A stretch of 64,000 nt of DNA from Paraburkholderia sp. BL23I1N1 (GTDB taxonomy: Bacteria; Pseudomonadota; Gammaproteobacteria; Burkholderiales; Burkholderiaceae): assembly GCF_003610295.1 (NCBI RefSeq), contig NZ_RAPV01000001.1, forward strand, positions 2,976,001 through 3,040,000, written 5' to 3'. The first letter of the stretch is position 1, and each line of letters begins with the position of its first letter. A program made the position numbers and the translations under genes. The notes beneath the pieces are model-generated. The model had not been told where the DNA came from. It saw only the letters and a list, made by a program, of their open reading frames with translations, and searched no databases. This document shows, piece after piece, positions 47,998-56,969 of the stretch.

Positions 47998-49200
47998 ATG
48001 GAAAGTCTGAAAACCGGCACCGACACCCTCTTCCTATTGCTGGGTGCCGCGATGGTGCTGGCCATGCACGCGGGATTCGCGTTTCTCGAACTAGGCACGG
48101 TACGCAAAAAGAATCAGGTCAATGCGCTGGTCAAGATTCTGGTGGACTTCTCAGTCTCGACGATCGCGTATTTTTTCATCGGCTACACGATCGCCTATGG
48201 CGTGCAGTTCTTCGGCAGCGCCGAGTCGCTGGCCGCGCACAACGGCTACGCGCTGGTGCGCTTCTTCTTCCTGCTGACCTTTGCGGCGGCGATTCCCGCG
48301 ATCGTGTCGGGCGGTATCGCCGAGCGCTCGAAATTCAATCCGCAGTTGTTCGCCACCTTCGTGCTGGTCGGCTTCGTCTACCCGTTCTTCGAAGGGATCG
48401 TGTGGAACGGCCGCTTCGGTATCCAGAACTGGCTGACCCAGGTATTCGGCGTGCCGTTTCACGACTTCGCAGGCTCAGTGGTGGTGCATGCGTTCGGCGG
48501 CTGGGTCGCGTTGCCGGCGGTGCTGCTGCTTGGTGCCCGCCATGGCCGCTATCACCGCGACGGCGGCATTGCCGCGCATCCGCCGTCGAATATTCCGTTC
48601 CTCGCGCTGGGCGCGTGGGTGCTGGCGGTCGGCTGGTTCGGCTTTAACGTGATGAGCGCGCAGACCATCGACAAAATCAGCGGCCTCGTGGCCGTCAATT
48701 CGCTGATGGCGATGGTCGGTGGCACGCTGACTGCGTGGCTTGCGGGCCGCAACGACCCGGGCTTTACATACAACGGCCCGCTCGCCGGGCTGGTCGCGGT
48801 ATGCGCCGGTTCCGACGTGATGCATCCACTCGGCGCGCTCGTGACGGGCGGCATCGCGGGCGTGCTGTTCGTTTACATGTTCACCTGCGTGCAGAACCGC
48901 TGGCGCATCGACGACGTGCTCGGCGTGTGGCCGTTGCACGGTCTGTGCGGCGCGTGGGGTGGCGTCGCGGCCGGCATCTTCGGCTTGCATGCGCTCGGTG
49001 GCCTGGGCGGCGTTTCGTTCGGCGCGCAACTGGTCGGCACGCTGGGCGGCATCGTGGTGGCCTCGCTCGGCGGCACGCTCGTGTACGGGGCCATTCGGAT
49101 GACGGTGGGCTTACGGCTCGACCAGGAAGACGAATACAACGGCGCGGACCTCTCGATCCACAAGATTTCGGCGACGCCGGAGCGCGAAAGCGTCGGCTAA
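47998..49200 (+). CDS. amt: Ammonium transporter
   Basis: The 400-residue protein has the Amt/Rh layout with about 11 membrane helices: GGIAERSKFNPQLFATFVLV, HDFAGSVVVHAFGGWVALPA (first pore His), GLVAVCAGSDVMHPLGALVT, WPLHGLCGAWGGVAAGIFGL (second pore His). It moves ammonium/ammonia into the cell for assimilation. The sigma54 promoter and NtrC-type dyad upstream indicate induction under nitrogen limitation. No glnK gene is adjacent in this window; the IS element now follows it. Confidence 0.92.
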   Translation: MESLKTGTDTLFLLLGAAMVLAMHAGFAFLELGTVRKKNQVNALVKILVDFSVSTIAYFFIGYTIAYGVQFFGSAESLAAHNGYALVRFFFLLTFAAAIPAIVSGGIAERSKFNPQLFATFVLVGFVYPFFEGIVWNGRFGIQNWLTQVFGVPFHDFAGSVVVHAFGGWVALPAVLLLGARHGRYHRDGGIAAHPPSNIPFLALGAWVLAVGWFGFNVMSAQTIDKISGLVAVNSLMAMVGGTLTAWLAGRNDPGFTYNGPLAGLVAVCAGSDVMHPLGALVTGGIAGVLFVYMFTCVQNRWRIDDVLGVWPLHGLCGAWGGVAAGIFGLHALGGLGGVSFGAQLVGTLGGIVVASLGGTLVYGAIRMTVGLRLDQEDEYNGADLSIHKISATPERESVG

Positions 49201-49208
49201 AGGGTTAG

Positions 49209-49218
49209 GGGTTAGCCG
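49209..49218. repeat. Left target-site duplication of the IS element
   Basis: GGGTTAGCCG is repeated exactly at 50669-50678, directly outside both ends of the IS element. Confidence 0.85.
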
Positions 49219-50668
49219 CAATACTGTTCACTTGATGACCGCTTTCGGTGAAATTCGCTGATTCAGCGGCTCCGATCGTCGGCGTATCCGGAAGTTCGAC
49301 ATCTTTCGCTTCACGCCGCGGGGATTACGCTTGCCGCGGCTTTGCACGGCACGCCCACTGGCGATTTCCCGCAGTAAGCTGAGCCTCCAACTTTGCCACT
49401 GCTCAGGGGGGAACGGCCGCCGCCTCGGGCAGGCGTCGGTTCAACACGCGTACGGCATGAACGAACGATAAGTCTTCCGGGTGCTGCCCGCTGTCCTGGG
49501 CAGCCTCATACATCAGTCGACGGATCGCCGCGTGGGTAAGCATTAACGCATAGAACTCCTGACGGACCAGATCAGGCGTCTTGCTACGCAGCACCTTCTT
49601 GCCGTCGCACAGATGTGTCTTGATCTCGTCAAACATCTCTTCTATTTTCCAGCGCCGGTGGTACAGCGCCGCGAGTTCTATGGCAGGCGCCACCGCTGCG
49701 TCCAGCAGATTGGTGATCAGGCGATACTGCGGCTCGGCATCAGGCACACCTTCCAGGCAATACTCGATGACCCGCACCTGCATGCCGTTGCACTGGTGTC
49801 GCCTGTCGGTGTCACTGGCATAGACAGTGCTCAGGTACGAACCATCTGCCAGCGGCACTTCGCACGGCAGCCGCAAATTCGACTTCACGCGCCACAGCAG
49901 CTTCGCTCCGGTGGCCACCGCGTCGCGCCACATGTCATAGCCATAGAACAGGCGATCGGCCAGCACCAGCATGTCGTCCGAGAATGCCGGAAACAGCTGG
50001 CGTGTGAGCGCCTGTTCGCTGTGCTCGCATACCCCGCCCATCTGGACCTCACACAGCGCGTGCGTCGCACATTCGGCCAGCGCTACGAAGCGAATCTGCG
50101 GATACGCGGCCTCACCGCGCCCTCCCTGCGCATATCCGAACGCTTGCGCATTGGCCTTCTCATCGGGCACATCCAGCGTGGAGCCGTCCACGCTCATGAC
50201 CCGATAGCCCGCATAGTCGCCGCCTGCGGTTCGTGGGTGTTGCGCCGCCTGCCGGGCGAACAGCTCGCGCATCACCTGCCATCCCAGGCGTGCGCGACCC
50301 TGCGAGATCGCCGCCTTGCTGACCTGCGCGTCGCGTACCTGGTCGCCGTAGATGCGCCGCAGTCCCTCGATCACCAGACGAAACACTTCCTCATAGGCCA
50401 CGCGCGGATACAGGCACATCGCCATCACGAAATACACCAGCACTTCACGCGGCATGTCGCGGCGCACGCGCGTCTGCACGCCGCACTTCGTGAGCGCCTC
50501 CTTGACCTGTCCCAGGGAGCAGTTCAGCGCCAGATACCCCACCGCCAGATAGTCCGCGAGCCGCGCCCCGCCTGGCAGCGTTGCTTCCGTTCTTGCCATC
50601 CTTCAAGCTCTTCTTGTTGGTTCAGAGGCTTGAAAGTTAACACAAATTTGAGCTTGTTAACAGTATTG
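49219..50668. mobile_element. IS4-family insertion sequence, 1,450 bp
   Basis: Terminal inverted repeats CAATACTGTT (49219-49228) and AACAGTATTG (50659-50668) frame a single transposase gene. A perfect 10-bp target duplication (GGGTTAGCCG at 49209-49218 and 50669-50678) indicates a recent transposition, as expected for IS4-type elements. The insertion separates amt from the DUF190/crcB genes. Confidence 0.9.
49403..50599 (-). CDS. IS4-family transposase
   Basis: The 398-residue protein has the IS4-type N-terminal domain, the DDE core with VMSVDGSTLDVPD (first Asp) and MLVLADRLFYGYDMW (second Asp), and YHRRWKIEEMFDEIKTHL (the YREK-like signature with the catalytic Glu). The frame is intact, so the element may be active. 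Confidence 0.9.
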   Translation of the reverse strand: MARTEATLPGGARLADYLAVGYLALNCSLGQVKEALTKCGVQTRVRRDMPREVLVYFVMAMCLYPRVAYEEVFRLVIEGLRRIYGDQVRDAQVSKAAISQGRARLGWQVMRELFARQAAQHPRTAGGDYAGYRVMSVDGSTLDVPDEKANAQAFGYAQGGRGEAAYPQIRFVALAECATHALCEVQMGGVCEHSEQALTRQLFPAFSDDMLVLADRLFYGYDMWRDAVATGAKLLWRVKSNLRLPCEVPLADGSYLSTVYASDTDRRHQCNGMQVRVIEYCLEGVPDAEPQYRLITNLLDAAVAPAIELAALYHRRWKIEEMFDEIKTHLCDGKKVLRSKTPDLVRQEFYALMLTHAAIRRLMYEAAQDSGQHPEDLSFVHAVRVLNRRLPEAAAVPP

Positions 50669-50678
50669 GGGTTAGCCG
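50669..50678. repeat. Right target-site duplication of the IS element
   Basis: GGGTTAGCCG is the exact copy of 49209-49218. Confidence 0.85.
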
Positions 50679-50695
50679 CAAACCGGCGAACAGGG

Positions 50696-51043
50696 TTAGC
50701 GACCTGCCGGATGTTTCGCGTCCGCATGCGCGCCGAGCAGGCCGAATTCGATCGGGCAACGCGTGTAGAACACGGGGATGTTGCCCGCACGCACCGCCTC
50801 GAGCAACGCTTCCGCCTCCCCTTCGGTGACCGCGAAAATCACCTGCTGCGGTTGATCCGCCAGTTCGAAGAAGCGCGCTGCGTGCCGCGCGCCCGCGTGG
50901 CCGATACCTTCGGCCGCCGCCACGACGGTCGCGCCATGAACGCCGACGATCTTCGCGATCGACAGCAGGCATTCCACGACCGTTTGATGGCCGTGGCGCC
51001 GGTTCTTCTCGGTATAGAACGTGAGCTGGTAGCCCTTCATCAT
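50696..51043 (-). CDS. DUF190 (PII-like) protein, fluoride-associated
   Basis: The start at 51043 with GGGAGG upstream gives 115 residues: KGYQLTFYTEKNRRHGHQTV, HGATVVAAAEGIGHAGARHA and RFFELADQPQQVIFAV, the DUF190 family, predicted to adopt a PII-like ferredoxin fold. DUF190 genes commonly sit with crcB and are tied to fluoride resistance. It is divergent from crcB. The IS insertion lies about 18 bp downstream of the stop and does not break it. Confidence 0.82.
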   Translation of the reverse strand: MMKGYQLTFYTEKNRRHGHQTVVECLLSIAKIVGVHGATVVAAAEGIGHAGARHAARFFELADQPQQVIFAVTEGEAEALLEAVRAGNIPVFYTRCPIEFGLLGAHADAKHPAGR

Positions 51044-51184
51044 GGCGGCCTCCCGCGCGGTTGCAGTGAACCCGCGGCAAGCGCTCGCAGGTCCTTCATT
51101 CATTCTAGATCACGCCCCAAACCATGCGCGCGCCGCGACCGCGCTCACCTGTCCCCAATGCCCCGCCGGTGCTAGACTTGCGCG

Positions 51185-51262
51185 CTGGAGATGGCATTCT
51201 CCCTGTTCTTCAAATTCTCCATATTGTCCACTAGCCGCCCTTGACGGCTGATAACGCCTGCT
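51185..51262 (+). promoter_or_regulatory. Fluoride (crcB) riboswitch
   Basis: The conserved P1 part GGAGATGGCATTCTCC (51187-51202), stem AGCCG/CGGCT (51233-51237 and 51245-51249) and the tail ATAACGCCTGC (51251-51261) fit the crcB-motif RNA aptamer. It lies 86 bp before the crcB ATG, so fluoride binding should raise crcB expression. The linker between the halves is longer than in the shortest known examples. Confidence 0.85.
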
Positions 51263-51347
51263 TCGCCCGGACAACTGCGGACGCGGGATCGCGCCGCCAG
51301 CTTCAGTCCGGTTTGTCGACCTTTCGGCTTCGCCAGAGTACTTTTGC

Positions 51348-51728
51348 ATGTATCTGTCCATTCTCGCGGTCGGCATTGGCGGCGCGCTCGGTTCGCTGTT
51401 CCGCTGGTTTCTCGGTATCCGTCTGAACGGCCTGTTCACGGGCTTGCCGCTCGGCACCTTCGCCGCTAACGTGATCGCCGGCTACGTTATCGGCGTCGCG
51501 GTCGCGGGGTTCGCACGGGCGCCGCAGATCGCGCCCGAATGGCGGCTCTTCGTGATCACGGGCTTGATGGGCGGCCTGTCGACGTTCTCGACCTTCTCCG
51601 CGGAAGTCGTGCAGCGCTTGCAGGACGGCCGGCTCGGCTGGGCGGCCGGCGAGATCGTCATTCACGTGGCGGCTTCGCTCGTGATGACGATCCTGGGCAT
51701 CGCCACCGTTTCGTTGCTGTCGCGCTGA
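51348..51728 (+). CDS. crcB: Fluoride channel CrcB/FluC
   Basis: The 126-residue protein has four membrane helices and family motifs: [58 protein letters not shown]. As a dual-topology dimer it exports fluoride. Its leader holds a fluoride riboswitch. Confidence 0.92.
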   Translation: MYLSILAVGIGGALGSLFRWFLGIRLNGLFTGLPLGTFAANVIAGYVIGVAVAGFARAPQIAPEWRLFVITGLMGGLSTFSTFSAEVVQRLQDGRLGWAAGEIVIHVAASLVMTILGIATVSLLSR

Positions 51729-51819
51729 AAAGCGTCTGGCCTGAAGATTCGCGTGCGCGGCACGGCGGCTGACTCGAATCAGCGAAACACACACGAGCAA
51801 AAGCAATAGCCCTATCGCT

Positions 51820-52278
51820 TCACGTCTCTTTACTTTTGTGTACTTTCGCTCGAGTACTCGCCGGTGCGTTCTTCTTCAATTTGCTCAGATTGTGATCAAT
51901 AGCGGCTCGGACGAGACTCTTTAGCGCACGCGCATTGACCTTATCGCCCTCGAAAAAATCGATCGCCCGTCTCGCATTGCCTTCGAGGCCCGCGTTGAAA
52001 AGCTTGTCGGGATCCGGCAGGCTCGCTCCGTGAGCAAAGGTAAGCTTCACCTTCCCTTTGTGGGCGTTGGCGACCGCGATCATGCCGTCGCGGGACCACA
52101 CCGGGCTTCCCATCCACTTCCATTCCTCGATGATCTCCGGGTCGGCCCCGAGGATGGTCTTGCGGACGCCGGCGAACGTCTTGCCACGCCAGTCCGTGAT
52201 TCCCGCGATCAGTTGGTCAATCTTTTCCGATGGATTCATTGGATCGTTACGCTTCCTGTTGGTGGCCTGGATAGGCAT
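51820..52278 (-). CDS. DUF1801 family protein
   Basis: The start at 52278 with GGAG upstream gives 152 residues: MNPSEKIDQLIAGITDWRGK, GADPEIIEEWKWMGSPVWSR, KVKLTFAHGASLPDPDKLFN. This is DUF1801 (YdhG-like), a small alpha/beta protein of unknown activity. It has no operon partner and is divergent from the next acyltransferase. Confidence 0.8.
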   Translation of the reverse strand: MPIQATNRKRNDPMNPSEKIDQLIAGITDWRGKTFAGVRKTILGADPEIIEEWKWMGSPVWSRDGMIAVANAHKGKVKLTFAHGASLPDPDKLFNAGLEGNARRAIDFFEGDKVNARALKSLVRAAIDHNLSKLKKNAPASTRAKVHKSKET

Positions 52279-52371
52279 TAGTTTCTCCATTTTTTTCGAT
52301 TTTTGTTGTGATTTTTGTTGCTGGGCACGGAGGTAAGATCGCCGCAGCCTGAATAGAAGAAGGGGCAAAAA

Positions 52372-53520
52372 ATGGCAATCAGCTTGAATCTGTCCGCGTC
52401 CGCAAATCCGAACAAGTCGTTAAAGATAGACGCCATTCGATTTCTTGCGGCCTTCTGGGTCCTGATGTACCACTTTCGGCCGCCCGCATTTAAAGAACTT
52501 CTGCCGCATCGGCTGGCATTCCTCGGCGGCGCATTGTGGTCAGGGTCGACCGCGCTGTTCGCGGGCCCCGCGGCTGTCATCGTATTCTTTGTCATTTCGG
52601 GTTATTGCATCCATAACGCATATCAAAAGGATGTGACGCTCAAACCGATCAACTATTACGCGTCCAGATTTATTCGCATTGGATTGCCGCTGGTCATTCT
52701 GCTGTGCGTCGTCCAACCTTTGCCGACGGGGCAAAATTATCTCGAGTCCGTGCTTTGGTCGCTCTACTGCGAGATGGTGTACTACGCCGTCTATCCGATC
52801 TTGCGCGCCCGTTTTCGCTACATCGGCGAAATGATAGTGGGCTGCGCGGTTGCGGCAGGCGTGATGGTGGCCGTGGTTCGTCTGGTAGGGCATCCGGTTT
52901 GCCACGGCTGCGTCATTGAGACGTATGGTGTTCCAGGTACGGCTTTGCTGTATGCGGCTGGGTGGATTTTTGGCTGTCTGATCGCGGAGAGCCAGCGCAA
53001 CGCGGAGCAGTTCCAGGTCCGCGGCGCGTATTCGCCGCTCACGCTGATGATCAAGCGTGGCCTGGATCGGAGTACTCGCTACCTGGCAAACCATCTGATG
53101 GCGCTGAGAGTGGCGGTTGTCGCGGCCGGCGCGGCGATTATGATTTTGTTGTCCGAATCGAATCTCAAACCGGCAATCGTCCCGTTGATTACACCCGATA
53201 TCACGCTTCCGCTATTTCAGTTCCTCGCGGCAGTCTGGATCGCGGCGGAGACGGCCACGCCTTCCAAAGGCGGCGCGTGGTCCAGACTGGCTGCTTTCGG
53301 CGCGTGGTCCTATAGCCTCTATCTTTGCCACAAGATGGCGCTTGCACTGCTGGAAATGACCCGGTTCGACGAAACATCCCCATTCGCATGGTTCGTCCAG
53401 GTGGCGTTGGCGTTCGCCATCAGCTATGCGTTTTACCGGATGGTCGAAAAGCCTTCCCATCTGATTTCCCAGCGACTCCGGAAATACACGCCGGGTGCGC
53501 CGGCGGCGCCGGCTGCATGA
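52372..53520 (+). CDS. Acyltransferase-3 family protein
   Basis: The 382-residue membrane protein has the family start (LKIDAIRFLAAFWVLMYHFR, with the catalytic-type Arg/His) and about ten helices, including AVIVFFVISGYCIHNAYQKD. Such enzymes O-acetylate or otherwise acylate sugars. No glycan genes are nearby, so the substrate is unknown. It is not close in sequence to the truncated prophage acyltransferase at 1-651. Confidence 0.85.
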   Translation: MAISLNLSASANPNKSLKIDAIRFLAAFWVLMYHFRPPAFKELLPHRLAFLGGALWSGSTALFAGPAAVIVFFVISGYCIHNAYQKDVTLKPINYYASRFIRIGLPLVILLCVVQPLPTGQNYLESVLWSLYCEMVYYAVYPILRARFRYIGEMIVGCAVAAGVMVAVVRLVGHPVCHGCVIETYGVPGTALLYAAGWIFGCLIAESQRNAEQFQVRGAYSPLTLMIKRGLDRSTRYLANHLMALRVAVVAAGAAIMILLSESNLKPAIVPLITPDITLPLFQFLAAVWIAAETATPSKGGAWSRLAAFGAWSYSLYLCHKMALALLEMTRFDETSPFAWFVQVALAFAISYAFYRMVEKPSHLISQRLRKYTPGAPAAPAA

Positions 53521-53692
53521 CGGCTCGGGCGATGCAGTTTGTCGAGCTGGCGCTGGGTCTTCGGTAGGCTGCGGCAATCGCCGCCGGCACTGTGCAACTC
53601 ATGCACAAATCTTGTGACGCACACGGCGTTGTTGCAGCACTCTGCAGCCCCTAGACTTCGTTCCTTCTCAGTCAGTCGAAAGGAACCTCATC

Positions 53693-54301
53693 ATGTCGAA
53701 GCGCACACTGCGTAGCATCCTCGGTGCCGGTACGCCACCTTCTTTGCCGGCCCGCACCACCGCATTGCTGGTGATTGATTTCCAGAACGAATATTTCACC
53801 GGCGCGTTGCCGATTCCCAATGGCACGAGTGCGTTGCAAAACGCGCTCGCCCTCGTCGATTGCGCCGATCGTCATGGCTGGCAAGTCGTGCACGTGCAGC
53901 ACATTGCGCCGGAAGAGTCGCCCTTGTTCGCCGCTAGCGGCCAGAATGCCGAAATCTGCTCCGATATCCAGCCGAAAGCCGGCCATCTGCTGGTCAGGAA
54001 AACTTCCGTGAGCGTCTTTGCCAGCACCGATCTGGCGCAGACGCTGAAAGCCGATGGTGTCACTCACCTCGTGATATGCGGTCTGATGACACACGCCTGT
54101 GTTGCCGGCGCTGCGCGTGACGCTGTGCCCGCGGGCTTTGAAGTTGTCGTGGTAGCCGACGCGTGCGCGACCCGGGACATCGAGTTCAACGACACGTATA
54201 ACGTCTCGCACGACACGTTGCATCTGAGTGCGTTAGCCGAAATAGCGGATACCTTTGGCTCCGTGTTGAATACGCGGGATGTGCTGTCGCTGACTTCGTA
54301 A
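53693..54301 (+). CDS. Isochorismatase-like cysteine hydrolase
   Basis: The 202-residue protein has the catalytic triad of the family: Asp in LLVIDFQNEYFTG, Lys in LLVRKTSVSVFAST and Cys in GLMTHACVAGAARDA. It hydrolyses amide or vinyl-ether type bonds; possible substrates include nicotinamide- or isochorismate-like compounds. The LysR gene directly downstream may regulate it. Confidence 0.85.
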   Translation: MSKRTLRSILGAGTPPSLPARTTALLVIDFQNEYFTGALPIPNGTSALQNALALVDCADRHGWQVVHVQHIAPEESPLFAASGQNAEICSDIQPKAGHLLVRKTSVSVFASTDLAQTLKADGVTHLVICGLMTHACVAGAARDAVPAGFEVVVVADACATRDIEFNDTYNVSHDTLHLSALAEIADTFGSVLNTRDVLSLTS

Positions 54302-54405
54302 TGCGCCTTGCGAAGCCGGCCGTGCCCGCCATGTCCGGCGCGATGCCCTGCGGTTCGAATACCGCGTCGTGGTAGCATCCGACGCTTCGACAACGCGCTC
54401 GATTC

Positions 54406-55299
54406 ATGGATCAACTGCTCGCCATGCGGGTCTTCCGCAGCATCGTGGATGCCAAGGGGTTTTCTGCCGCGGCCGAACGGCTCGGCACTTCGCATTCAAC
54501 CGTATCGCGCCAGCTGAAGCAGCTTGAAGCCGCGCTCGGTGTCCAGTTGATCAACCGTAACACGCGGCGATTTGCGCTCACTGCCGCAGGCGAACGCTAC
54601 TTCGCGTCCAGCGTCGACATTCTCGAACGCGTGGACGCGGCAGCTCAGGCGATGGCCGGTGAGCATCAACGGGTGGCCGGCCGATTGCGCGTCAGCGTGC
54701 CCCTTGCCATTGGCACGCTTGAACTCCAGGACTGGCTGCCGGCCTTTCAGCGACGCTACCCCGACCTCCAGCTCGACCTGTCTTGTGGCGATCAATTTGT
54801 CGATCTCGTTGCAGAGGGCTTCGACGTTGCCCTGCGTATCAGCGAGCCATTGTCCGACACCAGCCTGGTTACGCGGACGCTAGCGGTATCCGACATCGTC
54901 CTCGTCGCGTCACCCGCGTATCTGGCACAACACGGGCTTCCGCGGTCACCCCTACAACTCGTCAAACACGCTTTGCTGACCTTCTCGGGTGCCAATGCGG
55001 CGGACCATTGGGTGCTGACGCCCGCGCGAGGCGCACCAGCCCACGTTGAACTGAACGGCAGTTTGGCATCGGACACGATCACCGCGCTCTACTCCGCCGC
55101 GCTGGCAGGCGCGGGCATCGCTGCATTCACGCGGCACACCGTTCAGACCGATCTGGATCGCGGCCAACTGGTCCAACTCCTTCCCGGCTACTCCCTCGGC
55201 GTGCGCCACTACTACGCTCTTTACCCGCAAACGCGGTATGTCGCGCCCAAGGTGCGAGCCTTCGTCGACCATATGGCCGAGCACTATCGCGAACGGTGA
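54406..55299 (+). CDS. LysR family regulator
   Basis: The 297-residue protein has the LysR helix-turn-helix at the N-terminus (FRSIVDAKGFSAAAERLGTS, HSTVSRQLKQLEAALGVQLI) and a substrate-binding domain of the CrgA/AaeR type (LDLSCGDQFVDLVAEGFDVA). It lies 104 bp after the hydrolase gene in the same direction. Confidence 0.88.
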   Translation: MDQLLAMRVFRSIVDAKGFSAAAERLGTSHSTVSRQLKQLEAALGVQLINRNTRRFALTAAGERYFASSVDILERVDAAAQAMAGEHQRVAGRLRVSVPLAIGTLELQDWLPAFQRRYPDLQLDLSCGDQFVDLVAEGFDVALRISEPLSDTSLVTRTLAVSDIVLVASPAYLAQHGLPRSPLQLVKHALLTFSGANAADHWVLTPARGAPAHVELNGSLASDTITALYSAALAGAGIAAFTRHTVQTDLDRGQLVQLLPGYSLGVRHYYALYPQTRYVAPKVRAFVDHMAEHYRER

Positions 55300-55491
55300 C
55301 TAGCTGATCATCGGAGCCAAACTGTAGGACAATATGTTCAGACCGGCGGCGTTGCGCCATCGCGCTTTGCCGGGAAAGCATCAATGCGGTCCGTAGCGAA
55401 TTCCGCGATGTGAAGCCGATACGGCATACACATCGAACAGTGGGCAACGCGGATGCACTGAGACGATCGAACATCAACCGAACGGGTCAGA

Positions 55492-56859
55492 ATGAACAGC
55501 TTGCTTATAGGGCCGGCGACGCGCAAACAGGTCACCTTTGCAGGTGCATGTGCGTTATTCATTCTGCTCGCGTTGATCATCGCGGGTCCGCGCGCGCACC
55601 AGACGCTGCCTGCCGTCACGCCCTTCATGCCGATGTGCGCGCTCACGGTGTTCACCACGTCGGGCATCGCCGCGTTCCTGCTCGGCGCCCGCTTTACGGT
55701 GACGCCACAACCGATGCTCGGCGCGCTCGGCGGCGCGTACGCATTCACGGCAATTACCGTCGCGTTGCAACTGCTGATGTTCCCGGGTGTTTTCACGCGC
55801 ACGGGCCTGTTCGGCGCCGGACCTCATAGTGCGGCGTGGATGTGGGTTTTCTGGCATGCGGGATTTCCACTGCTCGTCATTCTGGCAGCGCTCACACGCG
55901 ACCGCTTCCCGAGCAAGCCGATCGATCTGCCCTCTATCGATCGCTGGACATGGGCCTTGATCGGTGTTCCCACTGCGCTTGCCGCGGCACTAGGCGTTCT
56001 CGCCATTCATGCGAATCTGTCGGCGCCCTTTCAGGTCACGTCCGAGACGAACGCGCTCTCAGGCGGCCTGACCGGACTTGTCATCTGCTCGCTTGACGTT
56101 CTCGCGATCGCCGTGGTCCTGTTCAAAGGGCGGCTACGGACTGTACTCGATCTATGGATTACCCTTGCCCTGCTGGCGTCCTTTGCGGATGCCAGCCTGA
56201 ACCTGTTGAGCATGCAGCAGTTCACCCTGGGCTGGTATGTCGCGCGGGTCTTCAGCATGCTGGCTCCTGGCTTCCTGGTATGCGTCCTGGTCTGGGAAGT
56301 GACCGTGCTCTACCGTCAGTTGTCCGAGGCGCACGCTTCCCTGTTGCACACGTCCATACGCGATGCCCTGACGCGCATTTATAACCGTAGCTACTTCGAC
56401 GATCAATTTCGCAGGGAATTCGACCGTGCGGCACGCAACGGTCAGCCGCTCTCGCTCGTCATGTTCGACGTCGACAATTTCAAGGATTACAACGACGCGT
56501 TCGGCCATCTTCGAGGCGATGCCTGCCTGAGCGCAATTGCCAAAGCGCTGGCAGGAACAGCGCGTCGGTCGAGCGATTTCGTCGCGCGTTACGGCGGCGA
56601 AGAGTTCGCCCTGGTGCTACCCGATACGGGATCGCAAGAGGCATTGGATATTGCCGAGCAGGCCCGGCTCGCCATCATGGATTTGGGCCTGACGGCGCCG
56701 ATACCTGGCGGTCGGGTCACCGTCAGCGCCGGGTGCGCGACGAACGAACAGAACACGCCGGGCACGCCCAACGCACTGCTTCAGGCAGCAGACGCCGCGC
56801 TCTACGACGCGAAACGTGCGGGACGCAATCGGGTTCAGTCCGTCACGCCCCGGCGGTAG
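55492..56859 (+). CDS. Membrane diguanylate cyclase (MASE-type sensor + GGDEF)
   Basis: The 455-residue protein has about eight membrane helices in residues 1-275, then a GGDEF domain (about 290-455) with RNGQPLSLVMFDVDNFKDYN and the active-site variant RYGGEEF. GGEEF is a functional signature for making cyclic di-GMP. The N-terminal region looks like a MASE4-type sensor. No receptor or EAL domain is present. Confidence 0.88.
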   Translation: MNSLLIGPATRKQVTFAGACALFILLALIIAGPRAHQTLPAVTPFMPMCALTVFTTSGIAAFLLGARFTVTPQPMLGALGGAYAFTAITVALQLLMFPGVFTRTGLFGAGPHSAAWMWVFWHAGFPLLVILAALTRDRFPSKPIDLPSIDRWTWALIGVPTALAAALGVLAIHANLSAPFQVTSETNALSGGLTGLVICSLDVLAIAVVLFKGRLRTVLDLWITLALLASFADASLNLLSMQQFTLGWYVARVFSMLAPGFLVCVLVWEVTVLYRQLSEAHASLLHTSIRDALTRIYNRSYFDDQFRREFDRAARNGQPLSLVMFDVDNFKDYNDAFGHLRGDACLSAIAKALAGTARRSSDFVARYGGEEFALVLPDTGSQEALDIAEQARLAIMDLGLTAPIPGGRVTVSAGCATNEQNTPGTPNALLQAADAALYDAKRAGRNRVQSVTPRR

Positions 56860-56969
56860 AACGCGATCCCTCGGTCCCCTTCCTTGCAGCAGCGTGCTGA
56901 AGCTGCCCGCAAGCACCCTCACCCGTGGCAAAATCACCGGCACCGCGGTATTCGACCGGGAGACCTGCA

